Origin: Acidobacteriota bacterium
Lineage (GTDB): Bacteria; Acidobacteriota; Holophagae; Holophagales; Holophagaceae
NCBI GenBank assembly: GCA_016195985.1
Contig: JACPYP010000006.1
Span: 1-64,000 of the forward strand
Reading direction: 5' to 3'
Length of the DNA stretch: 64,000 bases
A program made the position numbers and the translations under genes. Of the stretch, positions 18,959 through 27,209 are shown in pieces (positions within the stretch are counted from its first letter, which is position 1; each line of letters starts with the position of its first letter). The notes below the pieces were generated by a model, which was not told the DNA's origin, made no database searches, and saw nothing but the letters and a program-made list of their open reading frames with translations.

Positions 18959-19693
18959 TCAGCGGTTCAGGGCGAAGGCTTGCCTGATCTGGGCCTCCAC
19001 GGCGCCTGCCGGGTGTTCCCCGCTGGCCAGGACGCAGAGGAGGTGCTGCTTCAACCCGAGAAGCAACAGGTGGCGCGAGGCCCCCTCCACCACGGCGCAC
19101 ACCATGTCCCCCGCCTGGAAGACCGGGGACAGCTGGGCGGCGACCATGGCAAGGAAGGAACCCTGGCCGGCGAGGACCTCGCCCTCGAAGCTCGCATCCC
19201 CCATCCGCTGCCCATCCAGGGTCTGGAGCACCGCGTAGAGCACCCCCGGCACCGCCTTGACCTTCTCGATGATCTCGCTGGCCTTCAGCGCCTTCTCCGG
19301 AACCGGGACAGCCTCCTGGGGGCGCTCCCGGCGGCTGTCCCGGCGGAATTCCAGAATGCAGTTGGCATCCTGGATGAGGCGCCTGCAGGGCTTTTGAAGG
19401 GTGGTGTCGGTGGAGGTGAGACCGGGATGCAGCCTGATGTAGCCCTGCGGCCACTCCAGGAGGTCGCACAGGGCTTCTTCGCCGGATCGGTCTCCGAGTT
19501 CGGCGTGAACGACTGCACCAGCCCGGAAAAAGACCAGGCCGGTGGATTCGCCGTCATGGAATGACAGGCATCCCGTGAACTGGTGGTCGGAATGGGACTG
19601 GATCTGGGCCGCCAATTCGTGGCCCCGAATCGCCCCGCCGAAACCCTCTCCCGCCCGGTCAGGCTGCTCAGGCTGCTCACTCAAAGGCGCCAT
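18959..19693 (-). CDS. DUF4388 (PATAN) - roadblock domain protein
   Basis: 244 aa. The ATG at 19693 is chosen because GGAGG lies 6 nt upstream; an in-frame start 87 nt earlier lacks one. Residues about 20-110 look like a DUF4388/PATAN domain (FTGCLSFHDGESTGLVFFRAGAVVHAE, continuing to the PQGYIRLHPG segment). Residues 145-244 look like a roadblock domain (SEIIEKVKAVPGVLYAVL, VFQAGDMVCAVVEG, HLLLLGLKQ). Such proteins occur in bacterial signalling and gliding systems with MglA-type GTPases. It is followed at once by a second roadblock gene, suggesting a heteromeric pair. The partner is inferred, not shown. Confidence 0.7.
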   Translation of the reverse strand: MAPLSEQPEQPDRAGEGFGGAIRGHELAAQIQSHSDHQFTGCLSFHDGESTGLVFFRAGAVVHAELGDRSGEEALCDLLEWPQGYIRLHPGLTSTDTTLQKPCRRLIQDANCILEFRRDSRRERPQEAVPVPEKALKASEIIEKVKAVPGVLYAVLQTLDGQRMGDASFEGEVLAGQGSFLAMVAAQLSPVFQAGDMVCAVVEGASRHLLLLGLKQHLLCVLASGEHPAGAVEAQIRQAFALNR

Positions 19694-19795
19694 GGGATGC
19701 CTCCGCGAAGGTGTCAGCGGTAGAGCAAAATACACTCCGTTCGCCTTCCCCGCCATGGGAAACCCGCCGCGAATCCGCACCTCGCCTGTGGGGAT

Positions 19796-21049
19796 TCAGC
19801 CGATGCGTTCCATCTTCCGCAACTCGGGCACGCGCCAGGAGGTGAAAAGCACCACCAGCAGCGTCATGCAGCCCCCGAAGAGCACCGAAGGTACCAGGCC
19901 CAGCAGACGCGCGGCGAGGCCGCTTTCGAAGGCGCCGATTTCGTTGCTGGAGCCGATGAAGACCTGGTTCACCGAGGAAACCCTGCCCAGCATGCGCTCT
20001 GGGGTCAGGGTCTGCAGCAGTGTGGCCCGCAGCACCACGCTCACGTTGTCCATGGCGCCGCTGGCCGCCAGCAGGAGCAGGCTCACCAGGAAGCTGCGGC
20101 TGAGGGCGAAGCCGATCATGGCCAGGCCGAAGCCTGCCACACAAAGCAGCAGGGTGCGTCCCGCATGGCGCAGGGGCGGCAGGTGGGCCATGGTGAGTCC
20201 CATGAGCACCGAGCCCAGAGCCGGTGCGGCCCTCAGGGCGCCGAGGCCGTGGGGGCCCGTCTTCAGCACTTCTTTGGCGAAAACCGGCAGCACTGCCACC
20301 GCGCCCCCGAAAAGCACCGCGAACAGATCCAGACTGATGGCCCCCAGCAGCAGCTTCTGGGAAAACACGAAGCGCAGCCCCTCTCCCAGGCTCTCGAAGA
20401 TGGAACCCTCCTTGGCGCGGACGACCCGGGACGGGTAGCGGATGGGCAGCAGGCCCAGGAACCCCGTCGCCAGCAGCGCCATCACCAGGGCGTGGGCCGC
20501 CACCGGCCCCCGCCAGGCATACACGAGGCCGCCGAACGCAGGCCCCAGCACCATGCCCGTGTGGAACACCGATACCCGCCAGGTGGAGCCGTTGGCGTAG
20601 AGCTCCTTGGGCAGCAGATCCGTTCCCAGGGCCAGATTCGCCGGGCGGTAGAAGGCCCGGACGATGCCCGTGAGGAAGATGATTCCGTAGATCGGCAGCA
20701 CGGCCTTGGCCGCTACGCCGGTGGTGAAACGCCAAGTGAAGCCCAGCAGGAGGGCGGAGCAGAGCGCGAGCGCCAGCGTGGATGCCATGCAGAGGCGCAG
20801 GCGGTTCATGCGGTCGGCCGCGTGGCCGCCGAACAGGGCCACCGCGAGGAAGGGCATGGCCTCGGACAGCCCCACCAGGCCCAGGGCCAGGGGATCGCCA
20901 GTCCGGACATAGACCTGCCAGCCCACCACCAGGCCCTGCATCTGGAGGGCCAGCGTGACCAGGCCCATGGAGGTGATGAACCAGCGGTAGTCCGGGTTGC
21001 GCAGAACCGCGTAGGGATCGTGCGGAGGGCCGCTGGGATCGGGTTCCAC
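19796..21049 (-). CDS. MFS exporter (EntS/MFS_3-like)
   Basis: About 417 aa and 12 predicted spans. FGGHAADRMNRLRL is the loop-2 MFS signature. YRPANLALGTDLLPKELYANG and TPERMLGRVSSVNQVFIG match the siderophore-exporter-like MFS_3 branch. The start is set at GTG 21049, because everything upstream in this frame is encoded by the 122-bp repeat; the frame stays open to 21133. That GTG sits 2 nt after a TAG that would end an LRYE C-terminus, which suggests the gene originally followed an FtsX-type permease directly. It is probably an inner-membrane efflux protein; the substrate is unknown. Confidence 0.8.
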   Translation of the reverse strand: MEPDPSGPPHDPYAVLRNPDYRWFITSMGLVTLALQMQGLVVGWQVYVRTGDPLALGLVGLSEAMPFLAVALFGGHAADRMNRLRLCMASTLALALCSALLLGFTWRFTTGVAAKAVLPIYGIIFLTGIVRAFYRPANLALGTDLLPKELYANGSTWRVSVFHTGMVLGPAFGGLVYAWRGPVAAHALVMALLATGFLGLLPIRYPSRVVRAKEGSIFESLGEGLRFVFSQKLLLGAISLDLFAVLFGGAVAVLPVFAKEVLKTGPHGLGALRAAPALGSVLMGLTMAHLPPLRHAGRTLLLCVAGFGLAMIGFALSRSFLVSLLLLAASGAMDNVSVVLRATLLQTLTPERMLGRVSSVNQVFIGSSNEIGAFESGLAARLLGLVPSVLFGGCMTLLVVLFTSWRVPELRKMERIG

Positions 21050-21053
21050 GTCT

Positions 21054-21297
21054 ACTCGTATCTCAACGCGTCGATGACGTCGCAACCGCCGGATCGCAGA
21101 GCAGGCTCCGGGGGAGCCTGCGGCGCGAGGCATCCGGCGAGGCGCGAATCAGGGGCGAAGGGCGAAACCACCATCACTCGTATCTCAGCGCGTCGATGAC
21201 ATCGCAACCGCCGGATCGCAGAGCAGGCTCCGGGGGAGCCTGCGGCGCGAGGCATCCGGCGAGGCGCGAATCAGGGGCGAAGGGCGAAGCCACCATC
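21054..21297. repeat. Tandem 122-bp repeat (two units)
   Basis: Units 21054-21175 and 21176-21297 differ at 3 of 122 positions. A third start of the unit (ACTCGTATCT, 21298-21307) marks the junction with the permease gene. Each unit holds a 9-bp hairpin (GCAGGCTCC/GGAGCCTGC). On the minus strand each encodes an end DVIDALRYE plus stop, the usual C-terminus of MacB/FtsX-type permeases. 122 is not a multiple of 3, so the second unit cannot continue the frame. Confidence 0.9.
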
Positions 21298-22356
21298 ACT
21301 CGTATCTGCGAATGCCACGCCGATGATGCCGCCGAAGAAGGCCAGCACCACGGCTTCCACCAGGAACTGCCAGAGGATGTTCCGCTGGGTGGCGCCCAGG
21401 GCGCGGCGCACGCCGATCTCGCGGGTGCGCTCGGTGACGCTCACCAGCATGATGTTGGAGATGCCGATGCCGCCCACCACCAGGGAGATGCTGGCCGCCA
21501 CGGCGAGCAGCGCAGTGAGGATGCCCGCCTGCTGGGTCTGCATCTGCACGATGTCATCCTGCTTGCGGATCATGAATGGATTGTCGTCTTTCGGGGCCAC
21601 CTTCATGCGCTGGCGCAGCAGGGCGGTGATCTCGGATTCGGCCAGTTCGGCCTTGCCCTCCTGGGCGCTGGCCATGATGCGCTGGATCTTATCGCGGCCC
21701 ATGATCTTGCGCATGACCGAGGTGTAGGGCGCCACGATGAGATCGTCCTGATCGCCCCACATGCCCGCGCCCTTCTTCTCCAGCACGCCCACCACCATGA
21801 AGGGGAGCGCGCCCACGCGCACAGTCTGGCCCACCGGATCGTCGCCATTGGGGAAGAGGTTGTCCTTCACGGTCTGGCCCAGCACGCAGACCTTGGCCAT
21901 GCCGCGCACCTCCGCATCCGTGAAGAAGCGGCCGCTTTCCACGTCCCAGCCCCTGATTTCCAGGAATTCCGGGCCCGTTCCCTGGATCTGGGTCACGTAG
22001 TTGTAGCCCTGGTAGATGATGGGCCGCGTGGTCTGGACCTGCTGAGTGGCCGTGACCACGCTGCTGTGCGCCAGTTCCTGCTTGATCAGGGGAACGTCGC
22101 TCTCCAGCAGGATGTCGGCGCTGCCCATGGCCATGGGGCCGAAACGGTTGCCGCCGCTGCCCGGGAAGATGGTCAGCATGTTGGAACCCATGTTCTGGAT
22201 GAGGGCGATGGAGGCGCGCTTGGAGCCCTCGCCGATGCCGATCATGGCGATGACCGCCCCCACCCCGACGATGATGCCCAGCATGGTGAGGAAGGCCCGC
22301 ATCTTGTTGCGGGTGATGGCAAACAAGGCCAGCTTCAGGAATTCAGTCGGAGACAC
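21271..22356 (-). CDS. MacB/FtsX-type ABC permease, C-terminally truncated
   Basis: 361 aa, starting at GTG 22356. The N-terminal helix with FAITRNKMRAFLTMLGIIVGV, the MacB-type periplasmic domain and the helix pair SISLVVGGIGISNIMLVSVTERTREIGVRRALGA are typical. The family normally ends with a fourth helix and an ALRYE tail at about 400 aa. Here the frame leaves the family after LAFFGGIIGVAF and runs into the 122-bp repeat (ADTSDGGFALRP). The fourth helix is missing, so the protein may be non-functional. It lies 14 bp downstream of the MacA-like gene. No ATPase gene lies beside it. Confidence 0.8.
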   Translation of the reverse strand: MSPTEFLKLALFAITRNKMRAFLTMLGIIVGVGAVIAMIGIGEGSKRASIALIQNMGSNMLTIFPGSGGNRFGPMAMGSADILLESDVPLIKQELAHSSVVTATQQVQTTRPIIYQGYNYVTQIQGTGPEFLEIRGWDVESGRFFTDAEVRGMAKVCVLGQTVKDNLFPNGDDPVGQTVRVGALPFMVVGVLEKKGAGMWGDQDDLIVAPYTSVMRKIMGRDKIQRIMASAQEGKAELAESEITALLRQRMKVAPKDDNPFMIRKQDDIVQMQTQQAGILTALLAVAASISLVVGGIGISNIMLVSVTERTREIGVRRALGATQRNILWQFLVEAVVLAFFGGIIGVAFADTSDGGFALRP

Positions 22357-22370
22357 GCTTCACCCCCGGC

Positions 22371-23966
22371 TTATCGCCGTCCGCCAGGGGCGCCGCCCAG
22401 TGGCGCCGCCGATCCGCCAGCCTGCTTGGAATTGTCGACGCCCACGAGCACCTGCAGGCCCTCGGTGAGCCCTTCGCCGGTCACTTCCGTGAACTGGCCG
22501 TCCGAGATGCCGGCCTTGACCACGATGGCCTTGGGCTTGCCGTTCTCCAGCACCCAGATGCGGTCCTCGCGGCGGGCCACCATGCCGCCCTTGCTGCCGG
22601 TGCCGGCCTGCTGGGCGCCCGGGCGCGGACCGCCGCCCATCACGGGGGGCTGGCCCAGCCGGGGCCCATCGGCCTTCTTCTCGTCCTTGATGAAGGCGGC
22701 GGGGTTGAAGCGGAGGGCCGCGTTGGGCACCCGCAGCACATCCTTCACCTGGTTGGTGCTGATGGTGACGTTGGCGGTCATGCCCGAGCGCAGGGCCAGG
22801 TCGCCGGTGAACTTGGGGCCTCCCAGCTGGCTGGCGCCGCCGGGAATGCGGGCCAGGGCGTTGCGGTCGCCACCGGGAGCCGACGTGGTGGCCGACATGG
22901 ACTGGACGGGCCTGCCGCCGCCGAAGCGGCCACCCCCCTCGGCCATGCGCTCCTTGAAGCGCTTGAGGAACTGCTCCTTGGTGACGCCCTGGGCCGCCAT
23001 GCGGTCCTTCATGCGCTCCCAGGCCTTCTCAGGGTCCGGCGCGCCTTCACGCTCGCCGGCGGCGGCGTTCGCCCGGCCCGCTCCCTGCCCTGCGGGATGG
23101 CTCCCGCCCTTCCAGCCTTCATGTCCACCGCCCTTGGCGGCGTCCTCCACGCCTCCGAGGGGCTCGTTGGGGACGATCATCTCCACCACGTAGTTCACGA
23201 CGTTCTGCGTGGTGACCGGCTCCTGCCGGACCAGGCTCACCATGGCCCGGAACTGCTTGTCCGGCAGGCTGTCCACGGTGAAGAGGGCGCGCTGGCCCAC
23301 TTTCACGTCGTCGATGTCGGATTCCCCGATGTTCACCTGCACCTTCATCTGGGAAAGATCCTGGGCGATCATGAACAGGTTGGGCGTGCTGAAGCTGGCG
23401 GCCACGGTCTGGCCCACATCGGCCAGGCGGGAAATGACCACGCCGTCCACGGGCGCGGTGATGTCGCAGTAGCCGCGGTTGGCCTTGGCCCGCTCCAGGG
23501 CGGCCTTGGCGGATTCCAGGGTGCCCTGGGCGTTCTTGAGGGCCATTTCCTTGGTATCCAGATCCTGGTCCGCCAGCAGCTTCTCCTGGGAGAGCCGCTT
23601 GCTGCGCTGGTAGTCGGCCTTGGCGAAGGAGTACCCTGCCTCGGCTTTCAGCAGGCTGGCCTGGGCATCCTGGAGCTGGGTGTCCCACACCGTGGGATCG
23701 ATCTGGGCGATGAGCTGGCCCTTCTTCACGATGCTGTTGTAGTCCACGTACAGCGCGGAGATCACGCCGGAGACCTGGGTGCCCACGGCCACCTGCACCA
23801 CGGGGCTCACGGCCCCGGTGGCGTTGATGCGCTGCATGATGTTGCCCCGGTCCAGCTTGCCCATGCGCCACTTCACCTCATCCTTGGGCCGGGTGAAATA
23901 GTAGGCCGTGCCGCCAGCCACCACGGCGACGCCGATTCCGAGACCGATCCAGGTGTTCCGCTTCAT
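22371..23966 (-). CDS. MacA-like periplasmic adaptor (HlyD family)
   Basis: 531 aa. The ATG at 23966 follows TTGGAG; a TTG 15 nt upstream is the alternative. An N-terminal membrane anchor (WIGLGIGVAVVAGGTAYYF) is followed by a biotinyl-lipoyl-like half (GTQVSGVISALYVDYNSIVKKGQLIAQID), a helical hairpin (about 95-160), and the second lipoyl half with ITAPVDGVVISR. At about 275-375 there is a Gly/Ala/Arg-rich insert unlike ordinary MacA, which explains the length (usual about 400 aa). It should link an inner-membrane ABC exporter to a TolC-like duct. Its permease partner follows directly but is truncated. Confidence 0.85.
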   Translation of the reverse strand: MKRNTWIGLGIGVAVVAGGTAYYFTRPKDEVKWRMGKLDRGNIMQRINATGAVSPVVQVAVGTQVSGVISALYVDYNSIVKKGQLIAQIDPTVWDTQLQDAQASLLKAEAGYSFAKADYQRSKRLSQEKLLADQDLDTKEMALKNAQGTLESAKAALERAKANRGYCDITAPVDGVVISRLADVGQTVAASFSTPNLFMIAQDLSQMKVQVNIGESDIDDVKVGQRALFTVDSLPDKQFRAMVSLVRQEPVTTQNVVNYVVEMIVPNEPLGGVEDAAKGGGHEGWKGGSHPAGQGAGRANAAAGEREGAPDPEKAWERMKDRMAAQGVTKEQFLKRFKERMAEGGGRFGGGRPVQSMSATTSAPGGDRNALARIPGGASQLGGPKFTGDLALRSGMTANVTISTNQVKDVLRVPNAALRFNPAAFIKDEKKADGPRLGQPPVMGGGPRPGAQQAGTGSKGGMVARREDRIWVLENGKPKAIVVKAGISDGQFTEVTGEGLTEGLQVLVGVDNSKQAGGSAAPLGGAPGGRR

Positions 23967-24085
23967 GGTGACAAGCTCCAAGTGTCAAGGGGCCAGGCCG
24001 TTCCAGCCATAAACCTTATGCTCAACCTTCGCATAACGATGTATAGACCGCCAGCAGAGCTTCCTGGTTGAAGCCCTTTTTTGGA

Positions 24086-25585
24086 TCAGCGACCCAATCC
24101 CAGCCCTTCCACCACCGCGCGGTGGGCGAATCCATCGGCCAGGAAGGTCTGGAGGAAGCCGCCAGCCAGCACCAGCACCGCGCAAACCAGCACCGTGGCG
24201 CCCGCCAGGGGGGCGTGGACGGCAGGACGGTCCGAGGCCAGGCGCTCGGCCTCCGCGCTGGGGGCCTGGAGGAACAGGGCCACCAGCAGGCGCAGGTAGT
24301 AGTAGGCGGAAACGAGGCTGGCCAGCACGCCCAGGATGGCCATGCCCACATGCCCCGTGGATACCAGTTCCCGGAAGATCATGTACTTGCCGTAGAACCC
24401 GCCCATGGGGGGGATGCCGGCCAGGCTCAGCATGAAGATGGCCGCTGCCACGCCCATGGCGGGCCGTTTCCAGCCCAGGCCCCGCAGATCGTCGAAGGTG
24501 GTCTTCTCCCCCACCAGCCCGTAGGCGGTCAGCAGGCCGAAGGCGCCCATGTTCATGGCCAGGTAGATGATCAGGTAGAACAGCACGCCGGTGAAGGCTG
24601 CCGGAGTGCCCGCCACGAAGCCGAGCAGGAGGTAGCCCGCGTGGCTGATGCTGGAATAGGCCAGCATGCGCTTGACGTTGGTCTGCACCAGGGCCGTGAG
24701 GTTGCCGACCACCAGGGTCGCCACGGCCAGCACGGCCACCACAGCCTGCATCTTCACGCCCACGGCGCCCAGGGGCGCCAAAGTCACGGGGAAGATGCGG
24801 AGCAGGGCGATGAAGGCCACGCCCTTGGTGGCCACGGACATGAACCCGGCGATGGGATGGGGCGACGCCTCGTAGGCATCCGGCGTCCACTGGTGGAAGG
24901 GCACCGCGGACACCTTGAACAGGAAGCCCAACAGCAACAGGGCGGCGCCCGCGAGCACCAGGGGATCCGCGGCCAGGCCCTGGGCCTTGAGGGTGATGGC
25001 TGCGGCGGCGAGATCCAGGCTGCCGCTGAGGCCGTAGATCAGCACGCCGCCCATGAGGAAGCAGCTGGAGGCCACAGCGCCCGTGAGGAAGTACTTCATG
25101 CCGCCTTCGGAGCTTTCCGAGCGGGCCCGCACCGTGCCCACCAGGGCATAGAGGGGGATGCTGAAGAGTTCCAGGGCGAGGAAGAGCACCACGAAATGGG
25201 AGGTGGTAGCGAAGAGCATCAGCCCCGTGACCGAGAAGAGCAGCAGGCAGAGGGTCTCGCCCTTCACCCAGCCCTCCTGATGGAAGTGGTCCCAACTCTG
25301 GAGGAGAGTCATGGCCGCGGCCACCAGCACGAAGATGCCCGTGAACTGCGCCAGACGGTCCTGGCGGAGCTGGTAGAAGCTGGGCTGGGCGCCGGTCTGC
25401 CAAAGGTCGGTCAGGTACCAGAAGCTCGCGCCCACCGCCAGCAGCGCCGTGCCGTACATGGCGCCCCGGATCCACTTGGTGGTGTCCTGATCCTTGTCGA
25501 TGGACATGATGGCGATCAGACAGGCGCCCAGGGCCGGAATGATCAGCGGCAGCATGGCCGCCCACTGGCTGGGAGTGAGGTTCAT
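24086..25585 (-). CDS. nuoN: NADH-quinone oxidoreductase subunit N
   Basis: 499 aa antiporter-like subunit of the complex I membrane arm, about 14 spans. FKVSAVPFHQWTPDAYEASP and KRMLAYSSISHAGYLLLG are diagnostic. The start overlaps the nuoM stop (ATGA), so translation is coupled. It is the last gene of the cluster; the 3' side leads to the MacA-like gene after about 119 bp. It takes part in proton pumping in the inner membrane. Confidence 0.95.
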   Translation of the reverse strand: MNLTPSQWAAMLPLIIPALGACLIAIMSIDKDQDTTKWIRGAMYGTALLAVGASFWYLTDLWQTGAQPSFYQLRQDRLAQFTGIFVLVAAAMTLLQSWDHFHQEGWVKGETLCLLLFSVTGLMLFATTSHFVVLFLALELFSIPLYALVGTVRARSESSEGGMKYFLTGAVASSCFLMGGVLIYGLSGSLDLAAAAITLKAQGLAADPLVLAGAALLLLGFLFKVSAVPFHQWTPDAYEASPHPIAGFMSVATKGVAFIALLRIFPVTLAPLGAVGVKMQAVVAVLAVATLVVGNLTALVQTNVKRMLAYSSISHAGYLLLGFVAGTPAAFTGVLFYLIIYLAMNMGAFGLLTAYGLVGEKTTFDDLRGLGWKRPAMGVAAAIFMLSLAGIPPMGGFYGKYMIFRELVSTGHVGMAILGVLASLVSAYYYLRLLVALFLQAPSAEAERLASDRPAVHAPLAGATVLVCAVLVLAGGFLQTFLADGFAHRAVVEGLGLGR

Positions 25586-27201
25586 CGGTGCACCTCCTGC
25601 GCAGTGGCGTGACCGGCGGGTTCAGCGTGGCCTTCCTGGGCGCCGGATTCATGGATGCCGGGCATCCCGTGGACGGCGGGCTTCAGGACGAAGGTCCTCG
25701 GCGCGGGCGCCTTGGCCTCCTGCAGGAGGGCCGTCACCGGCGCCTCGCTGATGGCCACGAAGGTCTTGGGGTGGACGCCCATCCAGACGATCAACGCCAC
25801 CAGGGGCAGCAGCACCGCGATCTCGCGGGCATTCAGGTCGCTGTGCAGGTGGTGAGTGCCGCTGTCCTCGTCCTTGTTCTCGGGGCCCCAGAAGACCCGC
25901 TTGAACATCCACAGCATGTAGACCGCGCCCAGCAGGACGCCGGAGGTGGCCAAGCACGCGTAGAGCCGGCCCCAGCTGAAGCCAGAGAGGAAGGTGCCGT
26001 TGAGGATCCAGAATTCGCCCACGAACCCGTTGGTCAGGGGCAGGCCGATGGAGCTCAGGGTGACGATGAGGAAGAACGTGGTGAACACGGGCATCTTCAC
26101 GGCTACGCCACCGAAGTCAGCGATCATGCGCGTATGGGCCCGGTCGTAGAGCATGCCCACCAGGAGGAAGAGCGCGCCGGTGCTGATGCCGTGGTTGAGC
26201 ATCTGCAGCATGGCGCCCTGGGTGCCGATCACGGTGAAGGAGGCCAGCCCCAGCATCACGAAGCCCATGTGGCTCACGGAGGAGTAGGCCACCAGCTTCT
26301 TGATGTCCCGCTGCACCATGGCCACCAGCGCCCCGTAGACGATGGCGATGACGCTCAGCACCGCGATGGGTTTGGCGTAGTGCATGGCGGCGTTGGGGAA
26401 CATGGGAACGGCGAAGCGCAGGAAGCCGTACCCGCCCAGCTTCAGGAGCACGCCGGCGAGGATGACGGAGCCGGCGGTGGGAGCCTGCACGTGGGCGTCC
26501 GGCAGCCAGGTGTGCAGGGGGAACAGCGGCACCTTGATGGCGAAGGCCACGGCGAAGGCGATGAACAGCCAGCACTGGGCACTGAAGGGCAGCAGCGCGG
26601 CCGCCTGCCCCATGAGCGCGGGGTTGAATCCGCCGGCCTTGTTGGCCAGGTAGAGCAGGGCCACCAGCCAGAGCAGCGAACCGCTCAGGGTGTAGAGGAA
26701 GAACTTGTTGGCGGCGTAGCGCCGCTCGTCGCCACCCCAGATCCCGATCATGAAATACATCGGAATCAGCATGGCTTCCCAGAACAGGTAGAAGAAGAAG
26801 AGGTCCTGGGCCATGAGCGCGCCCAGCATGCCCGTTTCCAGCAGAAGGAAGAGCGCCACGAAGGTGCCGATGCGGTCCTTGAGGCTGTTCCAGGTGCCCA
26901 GCATGGTGAGGGGCACCAGGAAGGTGGTCAGCAGCACCAGCCAGAAGTTCAAGCCGTCCACGGCCAGGGCGTAATCCACCGGCAGGCCCACCAGGGTGAA
27001 CCAGGGGGCGCGCTCCGCCAGGACCGTGGCGCCGTGCCCCAGCAGCCAGGAGAGGCTGAGGATGAAGACGGCCAGCGCGCTCATGAAGCCGAGCATGCGC
27101 GAGAGGCGGCCCAGCGCGTGGGGCAGCGCCATGAGCAGGAAGCCCAGCAGCGCCGGCGCGAAGACCAGGAAGGTGAGGGGATGAGAGTTCAGCCAGGTCA
27201 T
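25582..27201 (-). CDS. nuoM: NADH-quinone oxidoreductase subunit M
   Basis: 539 aa from the ATG at 27201; the longer upstream frame overlaps nuoL and is not coding. Family signatures: IKVPLFPLHTWLPDAHVQAP, KKLVAYSSVSHMGFVMLG, and early EAMLIPMYFMIGIWGG. It is an antiporter-like proton-pumping subunit of complex I. The C-terminal tail past the last helix is long and His/Ala-rich (EGHAEPAGHATAQEVHR). It is 8 bp downstream of nuoL and overlaps nuoN by 4 bp, inside the nuoH-N operon. Confidence 0.95.
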   Translation of the reverse strand: MTWLNSHPLTFLVFAPALLGFLLMALPHALGRLSRMLGFMSALAVFILSLSWLLGHGATVLAERAPWFTLVGLPVDYALAVDGLNFWLVLLTTFLVPLTMLGTWNSLKDRIGTFVALFLLLETGMLGALMAQDLFFFYLFWEAMLIPMYFMIGIWGGDERRYAANKFFLYTLSGSLLWLVALLYLANKAGGFNPALMGQAAALLPFSAQCWLFIAFAVAFAIKVPLFPLHTWLPDAHVQAPTAGSVILAGVLLKLGGYGFLRFAVPMFPNAAMHYAKPIAVLSVIAIVYGALVAMVQRDIKKLVAYSSVSHMGFVMLGLASFTVIGTQGAMLQMLNHGISTGALFLLVGMLYDRAHTRMIADFGGVAVKMPVFTTFFLIVTLSSIGLPLTNGFVGEFWILNGTFLSGFSWGRLYACLATSGVLLGAVYMLWMFKRVFWGPENKDEDSGTHHLHSDLNAREIAVLLPLVALIVWMGVHPKTFVAISEAPVTALLQEAKAPAPRTFVLKPAVHGMPGIHESGAQEGHAEPAGHATAQEVHR

Positions 27202-27209
27202 CGCCCCAC

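Noticed and set aside
18964-19469. N-terminal extension of the roadblock ORF at 18537
   Set aside because: The frame is open but overlaps the DUF4388 gene in another frame and gives Arg/Gly/Pro-rich sequence; the ATG at 18953 directly after that gene's stop fits better.
21050-21133. Longer N-terminus for the MFS exporter
   Set aside because: The extra residues come from the 122-bp repeat and do not resemble an MFS N-terminus; a TAG ending the LRYE frame lies just ahead of GTG 21049.
24068-25612. 514-codon plus-strand frame opposite nuoN
   Set aside because: Antisense shadow. The Gln/Glu/His/Gly-rich translation is what the complement of a transmembrane gene gives; similar frames lie opposite nuoM and nuoL.
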